Origin: UBA877 sp034436335
Lineage (GTDB): Bacteria > Chloroflexota > Anaerolineae > Anaerolineales > Villigracilaceae
Direction: 5' to 3'
NCBI GenBank assembly: GCA_034436335.1
Contig: DAOTVO010000049.1
Coordinates: 1 to 57,289, forward strand
DNA: 57,289 nt
Program-made: the position numbers and the translations under genes
In this document: positions 16,096 through 26,200 of the stretch, piece by piece
Layout of the letters: the number at the start of each line of letters is the position of its first letter
How positions within the stretch are numbered: the stretch's first letter is position 1
Notes under the pieces: model-generated
Told to the model about the DNA's origin: nothing
The model's input: only the letters and a program-made list of their open reading frames with translations
Databases searched by the model: none

Positions 16096-17650
16096 ACAAA
16101 CGCGCCCCTTCCACTTCTCCGAGATAGGTCAGGCCGGAGAAATCGGCCGGGTTTTCATAGACAGGCGTCAGGCTGGCCGGAATGCTGCCCTGCTCCAGGA
16201 TGAGGTAGCCGGCATTGTAGCGGCGCGCCAGGTCGAGCAGGGTACGCGGGTTGCAAGCGGGGACGGCGATGGCCGGGTTGCCGGAGGCAAGGTAGAAGCC
16301 GGGGGGATTGGCGACAATCACAACCGCCTCGCCCGACATCCCTTGCCCGACGAGATACTCATTTATCTGGCTATACGAAATTTGCTCGTTGTCCCAGGAT
16401 GGCAAACGCAGGGCAAGGGCCATACCGGTCAACAGAACAGCCAGGCCAATCAGCGCGCCGGTGAAGAGCGGACGCGCCTGCCGCAGGTCCCAGTCCTGGC
16501 GCGCCCGGCCCCAGGCAAGCAAGCGCTCCAGCCCGAGTGGGGCGAGCGCCCACCAGACCGTCTGCAGGGCCGCGCCGGAGTGGAAATAGCCGCCGCGCGC
16601 CCCAGCAAACGGGAAGGCCAGCGTCATCACGGTCAGGGTCAACAGCCAGGCCAGCACAGCCAGCCGAACGGTTGCGTTCTTGCGAAGTTGCCAGACGCCG
16701 CTGACAATCAGCGGCAGGAGGAAGATGCCGCCCTGGACGGTCAGGATGTTGGCGGCGTTCAGCCCCAGCGCCCACAAGCGGGCTTGCAGCATTTCGCCCC
16801 AACCGGCACTCCACCAGGCTTTGAAGGTGAGCACGCTGGCAGGGTAGGAGAAAATCTGGTCGTAGGCGGTCAGCCAGAGCATCTTCGAGCCGCCGGGGGC
16901 GAGAAAACTGCCAAAGGCGGCATAGTTGCGGGCGAACCAGGGGGCCATGAGGAGGAGGTAGCCAAGAAGAACAGAGAATAGAGAAAAGAGAGTAGAGGGA
17001 AGGGATTGAGCCGGTTTGCGCAGGAACAGGATCGCCGTAAATGCCAGCGCCAGCCAGAGCAGACCGTCGGCGCGGGAGAGGTGGAGGAGGCCAGAGAGGA
17101 GGCCGAGGAGGAAGGGAGAAGGGAGAAGGGAGAAGGAAGAAGGCAGAGGGGAAGAAGTGGAGAAGCGGGCGACAAGCAGGAAGAACAGGCCGCCGAAGAG
17201 CATATAGAGGGCAAAGGTGTCGGTGGTGGCGAGGAAGGGCAGGTAGAGGCCGGAGAAAACGGCCAGCAGGCCGGAGGTCAGGGCGAGGGAGCGGCGGGAG
17301 GTGAGGGAAAAAGCGAGGGCGGCGGTGAGGGGCGGGATGCAGGCTGCGGCGAGGAAAAAGGGAATTCGGACCGCGAACCAGGAGGCGGGTCCGAAAAGCA
17401 CCGGGACAAGCGCGGCCAGCAGAGAAGCCAGCGGCATCCAATACGCATGCGAGGGGTGCGGCAGTCCGGCCGGGTCGTCGAGGTAGTTCCAAAGATAGGG
17501 TTCGGTGAAGCCGCGTCCGGCGGCGAGTTGGAGTCCGCCGGCGTAGTAGTAGTCGGCGTCCATGTAGCCAGGCGAGAGCTGAAAAGCGCCGACCAGGGCA
17601 ACGGCGGCCAGTCCGAGCAAGGCGAGCAGGAAGTAGTCGCGCCGTTTCAT
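16079..17650 (-). CDS. GT39/GT-C-like membrane glycosyltransferase
   Basis: 523 residues, about eleven membrane helices. The first loop has YMDADYYYAGGLQLAAGRGF, an acidic DxD-like motif after helix 1, and WNYLDDP. The C-terminal 110 residues are soluble and end in a beta-rich segment. This layout matches dolichyl/polyprenyl-phosphate sugar transferases. A low-complexity Ser/Leu/Pro stretch at about 165-185 is encoded by a purine-rich short tandem repeat (17107-17165), so the repeat has expanded inside the gene. The start overlaps the upstream gene stop by 4 bp (ATGA) and the end overlaps the next gene, so translation is coupled. Confidence 0.72.
   Translation of the reverse strand: MKRRDYFLLALLGLAAVALVGAFQLSPGYMDADYYYAGGLQLAAGRGFTEPYLWNYLDDPAGLPHPSHAYWMPLASLLAALVPVLFGPASWFAVRIPFFLAAACIPPLTAALAFSLTSRRSLALTSGLLAVFSGLYLPFLATTDTFALYMLFGGLFFLLVARFSTSSPLPSSFSLLPSPFLLGLLSGLLHLSRADGLLWLALAFTAILFLRKPAQSLPSTLFSLFSVLLGYLLLMAPWFARNYAAFGSFLAPGGSKMLWLTAYDQIFSYPASVLTFKAWWSAGWGEMLQARLWALGLNAANILTVQGGIFLLPLIVSGVWQLRKNATVRLAVLAWLLTLTVMTLAFPFAGARGGYFHSGAALQTVWWALAPLGLERLLAWGRARQDWDLRQARPLFTGALIGLAVLLTGMALALRLPSWDNEQISYSQINEYLVGQGMSGEAVVIVANPPGFYLASGNPAIAVPACNPRTLLDLARRYNAGYLILEQGSIPASLTPVYENPADFSGLTYLGEVEGARLYAIQP
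17107..17165. repeat. GGGAGAA-type purine repeat inside a glycosyltransferase gene
   Basis: GGGAGAA, GGGAGAA, GGGAGAA, GGAAGAA and similar 7-nt units. On the minus strand they encode a Ser/Leu/Pro-rich stretch between two membrane helices. Confidence 0.8.
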
Positions 17651-18876
17651 GAGAGAGTTTCGAGCAGGGTGCGCGGCGGGCGGACGGCAAACCAGCGCAT
17701 CCAGTAGAGAGCGATGAGGAGCAAAAGGGAGAAGAGGAGGAACAGCCCAGGGGCGGGGGAGAGAATCCAGCCCAGGACGAGGAGAACAAGCAGCACGGTC
17801 GCGGCCGGACCGGCGAGCCTGCGCCGCGGCCAGCGTTCGTTCAGCACAGCCAGGAAGAGAAAGAGCGGCAGGAGGAGGGCTGAGAAATCGTCCGCCCCGA
17901 GGGGAAGGCCAAAGAGGGGCGCGACGGCAAGGCTTAGGCTGGCCGTCCAGAGAAGATGACGGAAGTCGCGGCGGCAGGAGTCGCGCAGTTCCACAAAGAG
18001 GAGGGTGAAGAAGAAGCCCGTCAGGATGAGCGCAAAGCGCGGCCCGGCGACCGGGAAGAGGCCGCCGAGAACGCTATAGGTGGAGAGCGGCGGGTTGAAG
18101 CGGATGTGCCAGTAGAGGCCACGCAAGAAGGGCAGCAACCAGCCGGGCAAGACGAGGAAGGAAATCAGCAAGAGGAGGCCAATAGCCATGCCAAAACCAG
18201 CCAGGACGCGCCAGCGGCGGTGATAAAGCATCCACCAAAGCAGGAAGAAGACGAAGAGGCTGAAAACGCCGAGTTTAAGCGCCGGCAGGGTGAGCAGGAT
18301 GCCGGCCAGTTCGTCCTGACCGGCGCGCAAGGCCAGCAAGGCGCAGACGGAAGCCAGGAGAACAAACGGCACCGGGCTGGCCGATAAGAGATTGAGAGCG
18401 CCGAATATCCACACAACAGGGAAAAGCAAGACGAGCGGGAGCAGCAGGCGGGGCGGTTTCCAGCCGGTCAGCCTCAAAATTGCCAGGGCGGAGGCGACCA
18501 GGGCGATTTCGCCGAGGGTCATCCACAGGCCACGGGCGAGGGCATAGTCGGGAATAAGCGCAAAGGGGAGGTAAAACAGAGCGGCCGGGAAAGGCAGCCA
18601 GAGGATGAGCGGGGCTTCATCCTCGGCCGCGACGCGGCCATAATAGACAATCTGCGTGCGCTGGGCGGCCGGGTCGCTGTAGGGGGTGATGCGGTCGGGT
18701 GAGGCGGGGTCGCCGTAGCGCAAGAAAGTCTGGACAGAGAGCCAGGGGACGAGGAAATCCGTCTCGCCGGGATGTTGGCGGGCGTAGAGGGTATTTCCCC
18801 AGAGCATACCCCCGAAGACGGCCAGGGCGAGGAAGATGAGGAAGGCAGAAGCGAGAAGGGAGAAGGTGCGGGACAA
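17647..18876 (-). CDS. GT87/DUF2029-like membrane glycosyltransferase
   Basis: 409 residues with about ten membrane helices. It carries GETDFLVPWLSVQTFLRYGDP in the first loop (acidic residue after helix 1), then ARGLWMTLGEIALVASALA. This resembles polyprenol-phosphate mannosyltransferases of family GT87, which act on the outer side of the membrane. The frame opens with TTG at 18876 and no clear ribosome site precedes it, so the true start may lie some codons downstream. It is the first gene of the overlapping trio down to 14614. No promoter was recognised; the aspS promoter lies about 90 bp away in the other direction. Confidence 0.65.
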   Translation of the reverse strand: MSRTFSLLASAFLIFLALAVFGGMLWGNTLYARQHPGETDFLVPWLSVQTFLRYGDPASPDRITPYSDPAAQRTQIVYYGRVAAEDEAPLILWLPFPAALFYLPFALIPDYALARGLWMTLGEIALVASALAILRLTGWKPPRLLLPLVLLFPVVWIFGALNLLSASPVPFVLLASVCALLALRAGQDELAGILLTLPALKLGVFSLFVFFLLWWMLYHRRWRVLAGFGMAIGLLLLISFLVLPGWLLPFLRGLYWHIRFNPPLSTYSVLGGLFPVAGPRFALILTGFFFTLLFVELRDSCRRDFRHLLWTASLSLAVAPLFGLPLGADDFSALLLPLFLFLAVLNERWPRRRLAGPAATVLLVLLVLGWILSPAPGLFLLFSLLLLIALYWMRWFAVRPPRTLLETLS

Positions 18877-18966
18877 GGGAGGAATGAGAGAAAGGAAGAA
18901 GGTATCCGCGGACAGCGTGGAAGAATTCTACCCTACAATAGCGGGAGGGGCAACCGGAAAAATTTA

Positions 18967-18975
18967 TGCTATAAT
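18967..18975 (+). promoter_or_regulatory. Extended -10 promoter of the aspS-asnS operon
   Basis: TGCTATAAT at 18967-18975 is a perfect extended -10 (TG-N-TATAAT). No good -35 is present, as expected for this class. Transcription should begin near 18982, about 14 nt before the leader peptide ATG. Confidence 0.7.
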
Positions 18976-18995
18976 ACCGCCAACCTGAGGCAAGA

Positions 18996-19079
18996 ATGAC
19001 TCAAATCCGCTTCGCCAACAACAACGATAGCGAGAATAACGTTCCCTCCCGGAGCGTTGGGCGAAGCCTGGCCGGTTAA
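18996..19079 (+). CDS. Asparagine-rich leader peptide of the aspS-asnS operon
   Basis: A 27-codon frame with GAGG 5 nt before its ATG. It begins MTQIRFANNNDSENNVPS and ends in TAA at 19077-19079. Codons 8-10 and 14-15 are Asn (AAC, AAC, AAC, AAT, AAC) and codon 11 is Asp, so 6 of 8 consecutive codons need Asn- or Asp-tRNA. The two enzymes that make those aminoacyl-tRNAs are encoded immediately downstream. The frame lies inside a leader with competing hairpins. Its position, ribosome site, codon content and stop placement are all what a transcription-attenuation leader peptide needs. It has no other recognisable function. Confidence 0.85.
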   Translation: MTQIRFANNNDSENNVPSRSVGRSLAG

Positions 19080-19136
19080 CAGGCAAGACAAACACATCAA
19101 TCGCCCAACGCAGCCGCGGAGGGCGATTTGTTTTGT
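19009..19136 (+). promoter_or_regulatory. Transcription attenuator (protector, antiterminator, terminator) of aspS-asnS
   Basis: Segment 1 GCTTCGCCAAC (19009-19019) can pair with segment 2 GTTGGGCGAAGC (19056-19067), with one bulged G. Segment 2 as GCGTTGGGCGA (19054-19064) also pairs perfectly, 11 bp, with segment 3 TCGCCCAACGC (19101-19111). Segment 3 as AATCGCCC (19099-19106) pairs with segment 4 GGGCGATT (19121-19128), followed by TGTTTTGT, an intrinsic terminator. The Asn codons (19017-19040) lie between segments 1 and 2, and the peptide stop lies 10 nt past segment 2. A ribosome stalled on Asn codons frees segment 2 and favours 2:3 read-through. One that reaches the stop masks segment 2 and lets 3:4 terminate. 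Pairing is seen; function is inferred. Confidence 0.8.
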
Positions 19137-19218
19137 AAAAAGGTAACTTTAGACCCAACGGACACAAAGGTTGGTCTTTCCTTCGTATGACTTCGTGTTG
19201 AATCTTTTGGAGGCCTTC

Positions 19219-20976
<1,758 letters not shown>

Positions 20977-20985
<9 letters not shown>

Positions 20986-21047
20986 AGAGAAGAGTAGAGA
21001 GCAGTTATCACTCTCCCCTCTCTGTTTTCTACTCTCTCTAAAGGAAA
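20977..21047 (+). repeat. Degenerate GAGAGTA-type short tandem repeat with inverted arms, aspS-asnS gap
   Basis: The gap contains repeated units such as AGAGTAG and AGAGAAG followed by the inverse TCTACTCTCTCT. AGAGAGTAGA and TCTACTCTCT can fold into a long hairpin. The repeat overlaps the end of aspS (codons for the C-terminal IRE). No T-tract follows, so it is probably not a terminator. asnS's own ribosome site AAAGGAG lies just after it. Confidence 0.6.
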
Positions 21048-21057
21048 GGAGTAAACC

Positions 21058-22398
21058 ATGGCACTCATCCGCGTTGAAGAAATTTCCAAACATGTTGGCG
21101 AAGAAGTCACCATCCAGGGTTGGGTCTACAACCGCACCGATAAGGGCAAACTGGTCTTTCTGCTCGTGCGGGATGGCTCCGGCTTTGTCCAATGCGTGGC
21201 CTTCAAGGGCGACCTTGACGAGGCTACCTTCGACCAACTGACCCGCCTGCCGCAGGAATCCTCGGTGATCATCACCGGTGCGGTGCGGGAGGATAAGCGC
21301 GCCCCCGGCATCCCTGGAGGGTATGAAATCGGCGTCAAGGCAATCGAAATCGTCCAGACCGCCGAAACCGACTACCCGATGGCGCTCAAAGATCACGGCG
21401 TGGACTTTGCCCTCGACCACCGCCACCTGTGGATTCGCATGCCCAGCCAGTGGGCGATTCTGCGGGTGCGCGCCACCGTCATCGCCGCCATCCGCGAGTG
21501 GCTGGATACGCACGGCTTCATCAATATGGACACGCCCATCCTGACCCCCGCCGCCTGCGAGGGGACCAGCACCCTCTTTGCCACCGAATACTTCGACGAG
21601 GGCTTCGCCTACCTGTCGCAGTCCGGTCAACTCTACAACGAAGCCAACATCATGTCTTTCGGTAAGGTCTATTGCTTCGGCCCCACCTTCCGGGCGGAAA
21701 AGTCGAAAACCCGCCGCCACCTGACCGAGTTCTGGATGGTTGAACCGGAAATCGCCTTCTGCGACCTCGACCAGTTGATGGAAATTGAGGAGCAGTTCGT
21801 CACGCACATCGTCCATCGTGTCCTGCGGGAGCGGATGCCTGAGTTGCGCTCGCTTGGGCGCGATATCAGCCGGCTGGAAAAAATTGAGCCGCCCTTCCCG
21901 CGCATTTCCTACGACGAGGCGGCCAAGAAACTGCAGGACCTCTACGAAGCCGAGACCGACCCAGAGAAGAAGGAACTGCTCAAATTCGACTGGGGTATTG
22001 ACTTTGGCTCGCCGCACGAAACCGCGCTGACCAACCTGTACGAGAAACCGGTCTTCGTCTACGGCTACCCGACCGCGGTCAAGGCCTTCTACATGGAACC
22101 CTGGCCGGGGCGGCCCGAAGTCTGCAAGTCTGTGGACCTGCTGGCTCCCGAAGGCTATGGCGAAATCATCGGCGGCTCGGAGCGCATGTCCAGTTACGAC
22201 CTGCTCCTGCAGCGCATCCACGAACACAACCTGCCCGAAGAAGCCTTCAAATGGTATCTCGACCTACGCAAATACGGCTCGGTCCCGCATTCCGGCTTCG
22301 GCATGGGCGTGGAGCGGACGGTGGCCTGGATTTGCGGAATCGAACACATCCGCGAGGCGATTCCGTATCCGCGCACAATCAAGAGAGTGTATCCGTAG
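21058..22398 (+). CDS. asnS: Asparaginyl-tRNA synthetase
   Basis: 446 residues. An N-terminal OB-fold (VTIQGWVYNRTDKGKLVFL) and a class IIb core. CEGTSTLFATEYF at 168-180 is an AsnRS landmark. Motif 2 is FRAEKSKTRRHLTEFWMVEPE at 211-231, quoted here only as FRAEKSKTRRHLTEFW, and motif 3 includes GFGMGVERTVAWICG near the C-terminus. It attaches asparagine to tRNA-Asn. AAAGGAG precedes the ATG. It lies downstream of aspS in the same direction, sharing the leader with five Asn codons, so the attenuator would respond to the product of this enzyme. Stop at 22396-22398. Confidence 0.96.
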   Translation: MALIRVEEISKHVGEEVTIQGWVYNRTDKGKLVFLLVRDGSGFVQCVAFKGDLDEATFDQLTRLPQESSVIITGAVREDKRAPGIPGGYEIGVKAIEIVQTAETDYPMALKDHGVDFALDHRHLWIRMPSQWAILRVRATVIAAIREWLDTHGFINMDTPILTPAACEGTSTLFATEYFDEGFAYLSQSGQLYNEANIMSFGKVYCFGPTFRAEKSKTRRHLTEFWMVEPEIAFCDLDQLMEIEEQFVTHIVHRVLRERMPELRSLGRDISRLEKIEPPFPRISYDEAAKKLQDLYEAETDPEKKELLKFDWGIDFGSPHETALTNLYEKPVFVYGYPTAVKAFYMEPWPGRPEVCKSVDLLAPEGYGEIIGGSERMSSYDLLLQRIHEHNLPEEAFKWYLDLRKYGSVPHSGFGMGVERTVAWICGIEHIREAIPYPRTIKRVYP

Positions 22399-22445
22399 GC
22401 CATAAAGTGACTGTCACAGGCAGCCAGCAGCCATTAATTTTTCTC

Positions 22446-22474
22446 TACACATGCATCTGACTCTATGGTATAAA
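22446..22474 (+). promoter_or_regulatory. Promoter of the putative 6S RNA
   Basis: TACACA at 22446-22451 and an extended -10 TGGTATAAA (22466-22474) with 17-bp spacing. The start point would be near 22481, just where the folded RNA begins. Confidence 0.5.
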
Positions 22475-22480
22475 AATAGT

Positions 22481-22644
22481 TGCCCTGCTGTGTACGCGAT
22501 GCTGCACCTCCGTTCTGAGCCAACACCCACTCAAAGGGGTCCGATCTCGCGACAAGGACGCGATAGGCCTCGGCCAAGGCGGAATTTGCCGGGTAGGACC
22601 CTGACCTGCGAAAGCAGGTTCAGAACCCAGCAGCACACGGCACG
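22481..22644 (+). ncRNA. ssrS: Structured RNA, probably 6S RNA
   Basis: About 165-180 nt without a gene, between asnS and a tRNA. The ends pair: TGCTGTG (22486-22492) with CACGGCA (22636-22642, one G-U), and TGCTGC (22500-22505) with GCAGCA (22630-22635), with a bulge on the 5' side only. Inside, CTGAGCC on the 5' strand of the middle region resembles the 6S central bubble. A hairpin CTGACCTGC-GAAA-GCAGGTTCAG sits on the 3' side, as in other 6S RNAs. Further stems (TCGCG/CGCGA, GCCT/AGGC) form the apical part. 6S RNA binds RNA polymerase as a promoter mimic. Size and layout fit, but I did not run a covariance model. A different ncRNA is possible. A GGGTAT/ATACCC hairpin follows at 22649-22664. 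Confidence 0.55.
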
Positions 22645-22687
22645 AGCGGGGTATTGTTATACCCGGCCAACCCAAGCCATTGAATTG

Positions 22688-22716
22688 TTGACAAAATAGG
22701 CTGCTCATAGTAATAT
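22688..22716 (+). promoter_or_regulatory. Promoter of the tRNA gene
   Basis: TTGACA (22688-22693), 17 bp, TAATAT (22711-22716). The mature tRNA starts 12 bp beyond the -10. Confidence 0.75.
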
Positions 22717-22728
22717 CTAGCCCGCTCT

Positions 22729-22800
22729 GGCGAGGTAGCTCAATGGTGGAGCAGGGGACTCATAAGCCCTTGGTTGTGAGTTCAAGTCTCACCCTCGCCA
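22729..22800 (+). tRNA. tRNA with anticodon CAT (elongator Met, or Ile2)
   Basis: 72 nt. Acceptor GGCGAGG(22729-22735)/CCTCGCC(22793-22799), D stem GCTC/GAGC with a 7-nt loop, anticodon loop CTCATAA (22759-22765), T stem GTGAG/CTCAC around TTCAAGT, discriminator A at 22800, no encoded CCA. The anticodon stem has an A31-G39 mismatch and a G27-U43 wobble, which is unusual. The acceptor G1-C72 pair and the lack of three G-C pairs argue against initiator tRNA. Met elongator is most likely. An Ile2 tRNA with a modified C34 cannot be excluded. Confidence 0.88.
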
Positions 22801-22805
22801 CTCCT

Positions 22806-22835
22806 AAAGCCTGCTAAATGCGGGCTTTTTTATTT
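22806..22835 (+). terminator. Intrinsic terminator of the tRNA transcript
   Basis: AAAGCCTGC(22806-22814) and GCGGGCTTT(22820-22828), 9 bp with one G-U pair, followed by TTTTTTATTTT. Confidence 0.88.
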
Positions 22836-23057
22836 TCATCGTAACTGCCTACCCAATGAGGCCGAACTTGTTAATCGCAGCAAAAGACGCGAACTTTATC
22901 CGCAGATTGCGCAGATTTACCCTGTGGGGACGATGTCGCCGGTTTTCTCCCAATCTGCGACATCTGAGGATAATTTCCGAGACCAGGGCAGACAGTTACT
23001 TTTCATCCCTGAAAAGGCAATCAGCAGACTCGCCACCGTTAACTTTAGCCGGCTGTA
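22836..23057. other. Intergenic stretch with CGCAGATT direct and inverted repeats, no gene seen
   Basis: CGCAGATT occurs twice in tandem near 22900 and its inverse AATCTGCG near 22960, about 60 nt apart, a form that recurs as a dispersed repeat in many GC-rich bacteria. A 75-codon open frame (22856-23083) has no ribosome site and no recognisable protein pattern, so I do not call it. Confidence 0.5.
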
Positions 23058-23086
23058 TTGACATTCGGTATGTTGCACGCTAATAT
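23058..23086 (+). promoter_or_regulatory. Promoter of the hybrid regulator gene
   Basis: TTGACA (23058-23063), 17 bp, TAATAT (23081-23086), the same -35, -10 and spacing as the tRNA promoter. The leader of about 150 nt contains CACTCGACCA twice (near 23143 and 23166), which could be an operator. Confidence 0.65.
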
Positions 23087-23244
23087 ACCCACAGCCAAAC
23101 TCGCCCCCGGACTTGGGTTCACCGCCTTATCGTTTGGGAGACCACTCGACCAGGCTAATCAAGACACTCGACCACTTTGAGACACATCTCACCGACCCGG
23201 CCAAAGAAACAAGCCTCGATGACCGCTAAAGATGGGAGATGTAC

Positions 23245-26200
23245 ATGACAACCATTGGCGTTTTAGCAGGTTGGCAGTTCTACCGCACAGCCACCAATTT
23301 AAGTTACCTGGCCCCCATTTTTCGCGGGATGAGCCGCGCCGCGCAGAAATTGAATTGTAACTTGTTGTTCGGCTGCGGAATCGGCCCCTCGGCCAGCCCT
23401 AATGACCCATTTCGACCCGCATGGCCTGTGCCGGGGCCTGAGCAGGACTTTATCCCGATTGGTCCCTGGAACACACACGGGCTGATTGTCGCCACTCCCC
23501 TGCACTCCTCGATGCGTGCGGAATACCTGCAACAGGTACGCGCTGCCGGTTTACCGGTCTTGTTCATCGGTTCCGGCGAGCCGGGGCCGACTATTATGGC
23601 CAACAATGTCGCCGGCATCACGGCAGCCGTGCAACATCTGGCAGCGCACGGTCATCGCCGCATCGCCTTCATCGCCGGTTCCTCCGACGATCTGAGCGGT
23701 GATTCCGGCATGCGCCTGAGCGCCTTTCGCACTGCCTGCCGCATGTTTGGCATTCCATTCGATGAACGGCTGTTAGTCTATGGCCGTCACGTATACGACG
23801 GAGGTTTTGCCGGCGCGCAGCAAATTCTGGCCAGCGGCGTGCCATTCACCGCCCTGGTTGCCAGCAATGACGAATCGGCCATCGGCGCTATGGACGCTTT
23901 GAAACAGGCCGGAGTACGCATCCCCGAGGATATTGCCGTCATTGGCTTCGACAATCGCCTGGAGGGCGCCGTACAAACGCCCGGCCTGACGAGTGTGCAT
24001 GTACCCCTGTTCAACATGGGCTACCATGCCGTTGAGCAAATGTGGCGTCACCTGACCCTGGGACAGCCCCTCCCAGAATTGATGGAGGTAGATACCCACC
24101 TGGTTGTGCGGCAATCCTGCGGTTGCAAAACAGGCAATTCGATCCAAATTCCTGCCCACCCAAAACAGCCTTTATACCAGCAAATCGCGGCGCAGATTCG
24201 AAAGCAATCCTACGGCCTGGAAGAAACCGAAACAATCGACCTGTGCCGCAGTTTAACGGAGGCGTTCGAAAAAAGCCTAGCGGACAGCGACGCATCGGAC
24301 TTTCGCGCTGCTCTGAGCCGCGTCCTCCAGCGAACCGTTGAAAACGAGGATGGCGCCCACATCTGGCAAGACGCCATTTCGTTGATTGCACAAAATCTTG
24401 AAAACCACAGCAATCTGCCACTGGCGAAGACGCTTTTAGACGAAGCGCGTGTATCCATTAGCGAACAGATGCAACAGCAGTATCGTCTGTATGCATTGAG
24501 TGAACGATGGACTTCGAGCCGGCTGAGTCTGCTCACCGCGCGCTTGCTCACGGCCCTGGAGGAAGAGCAAATTTATGAAATTTTGGCCCGCTATTTGCCC
24601 GACTTTGGCATCGAATTTGCCCAGGTCGGCTTATTCGAGGCAGAAGGCGATGACCCCTTCGCCTGGTGTCTGTTACGAGACGGACTCAATCCCAAGCAAG
24701 CATTGCAACGTTTACGGAGCCAGGATTTTCCTCCCGAAGGATTGCTGCCCAATGACCGGTCGTTTCAACTGACCTTAATCCCGGTTACCGACCAGACCGG
24801 TCAAATTGGCTTCATGGCCTTCGACGCAGCGCATCTAAATTTATACGGCGCCATTGTGCAGCAATTGGGCAGCGCCCTCAACACGGCGCGCCTCTATCGG
24901 CAGGCCACCGAAGCGCGGCGCGCCGCCGAAGAGGCCAACTCCCTGAAAAGCCGCTTCTTATCTACCATCAGCCATGAGTTGCGCGTCCCGCTCAACCTGA
25001 TTGTCGGTTTGAGCGGATTGATTTTGGAAGAAAGCGAGGAGCAAAATGTCTCCCTGCCCGAGACGACGCGCCGCGACATCGAGCGAGTTCATGCGTATGC
25101 TCAACATTTGGGCGGTCTGATTGGAGATGTCATTGACCTTGCCTCCAGCGGAGCAGGACAATTACGCTTGCAATACGAGGCCGTGAATTTGGGCGATACC
25201 CTGCGCGTGGTGGCCGAGAGCGGCCAACAACTAGCCCTCGATAAGGGGCTGACCTGGCAGGCCGACCTGCCGGAAAACGGTCCCTGGGTGTGGGGCGATC
25301 GTACTCGCTTACGCCAAATTGTCATAAATCTGGTCAACAATGCCATCAAATTCACTGCCCGCGGCCAAGTCAGCCTGCGACTGATAACGCAAGATGGATG
25401 GGCGAGAATTGAAGTTCAGGATACCGGCCTAGGGATTCCGATCGAAGAGCAGGCACACATCTTCGAGGCCTTTCACCGCTCCGAACGCAGCGTGACGGGA
25501 GGTTACCCTGGGCTGGGTTTGGGCTTGGCGATTTGCAAAACCCTGGTGGAAATGCACGGGGGGAAAATCGGTGTCTCCTCGACGGGGATAGAGGGAGAAG
25601 GGGCAACCTTTTGGGTCGCCCTACCCGAATTCCAGCCGGAGCAATCGGAGCGCGCCGCGCTCGATTCGCCAGCAAAAGGGAAAAAGATTCTGCTTCTCTT
25701 CCAAACCCCCGGCGATTACCCGGCGCTGGCAGAAAAGTTGCGTCAGCAGGCAATACAATTGTGTCAAGCGCCGCTCGACCAGCCGGCAGAATGGCAGCCG
25801 CAATTAGCCATTTCGCCGCCGGATGCCATTGTGTTGGCCATTCATGATGAGTCTAATCTGGCATGGCGCGCGATGAAACTCATCAAAAGCATACAAGCAG
25901 CGCAAGATATTCCGGTCATCTTCTATAGAGCATCGGCAGAAGGAGAAGCAACACTTACTCTGGATTATCTGACCAAGCCCATCGAACCCGAAGCGCTGAT
26001 ACGGGTGCTAGACCAACACTTGACCATTCTTGAACCCACGGCGCAGGCCGTACGCACCTTTCTGGTCGTGGACGATGACATCAATGCTTTGGAATTGTAC
26101 TCACGTATCTTGAGACTACACTCCCCAAGCAATCGCGTCCTGGCAGCGCAAAATGGACGCGAAGCCCTGAAAATCCTGCTCAAGGAAAAAATTGACTTGG

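Noticed and set aside
19140..19218. T-box riboswitch before aspS
   Set aside because: No T-box core (GGNACCGCG) or specifier stem is present, and the leader peptide with three alternative stems explains the region better.
22649..22664. Intrinsic terminator of the 6S-like RNA
   Set aside because: GGGTAT/ATACCC forms a hairpin but is followed by GGCCAACCC, not a T-tract.
22856..23083. 75-codon plus-strand frame after the tRNA
   Set aside because: No ribosome site, made partly of the CGCAGATT repeat and the promoter of the regulator.
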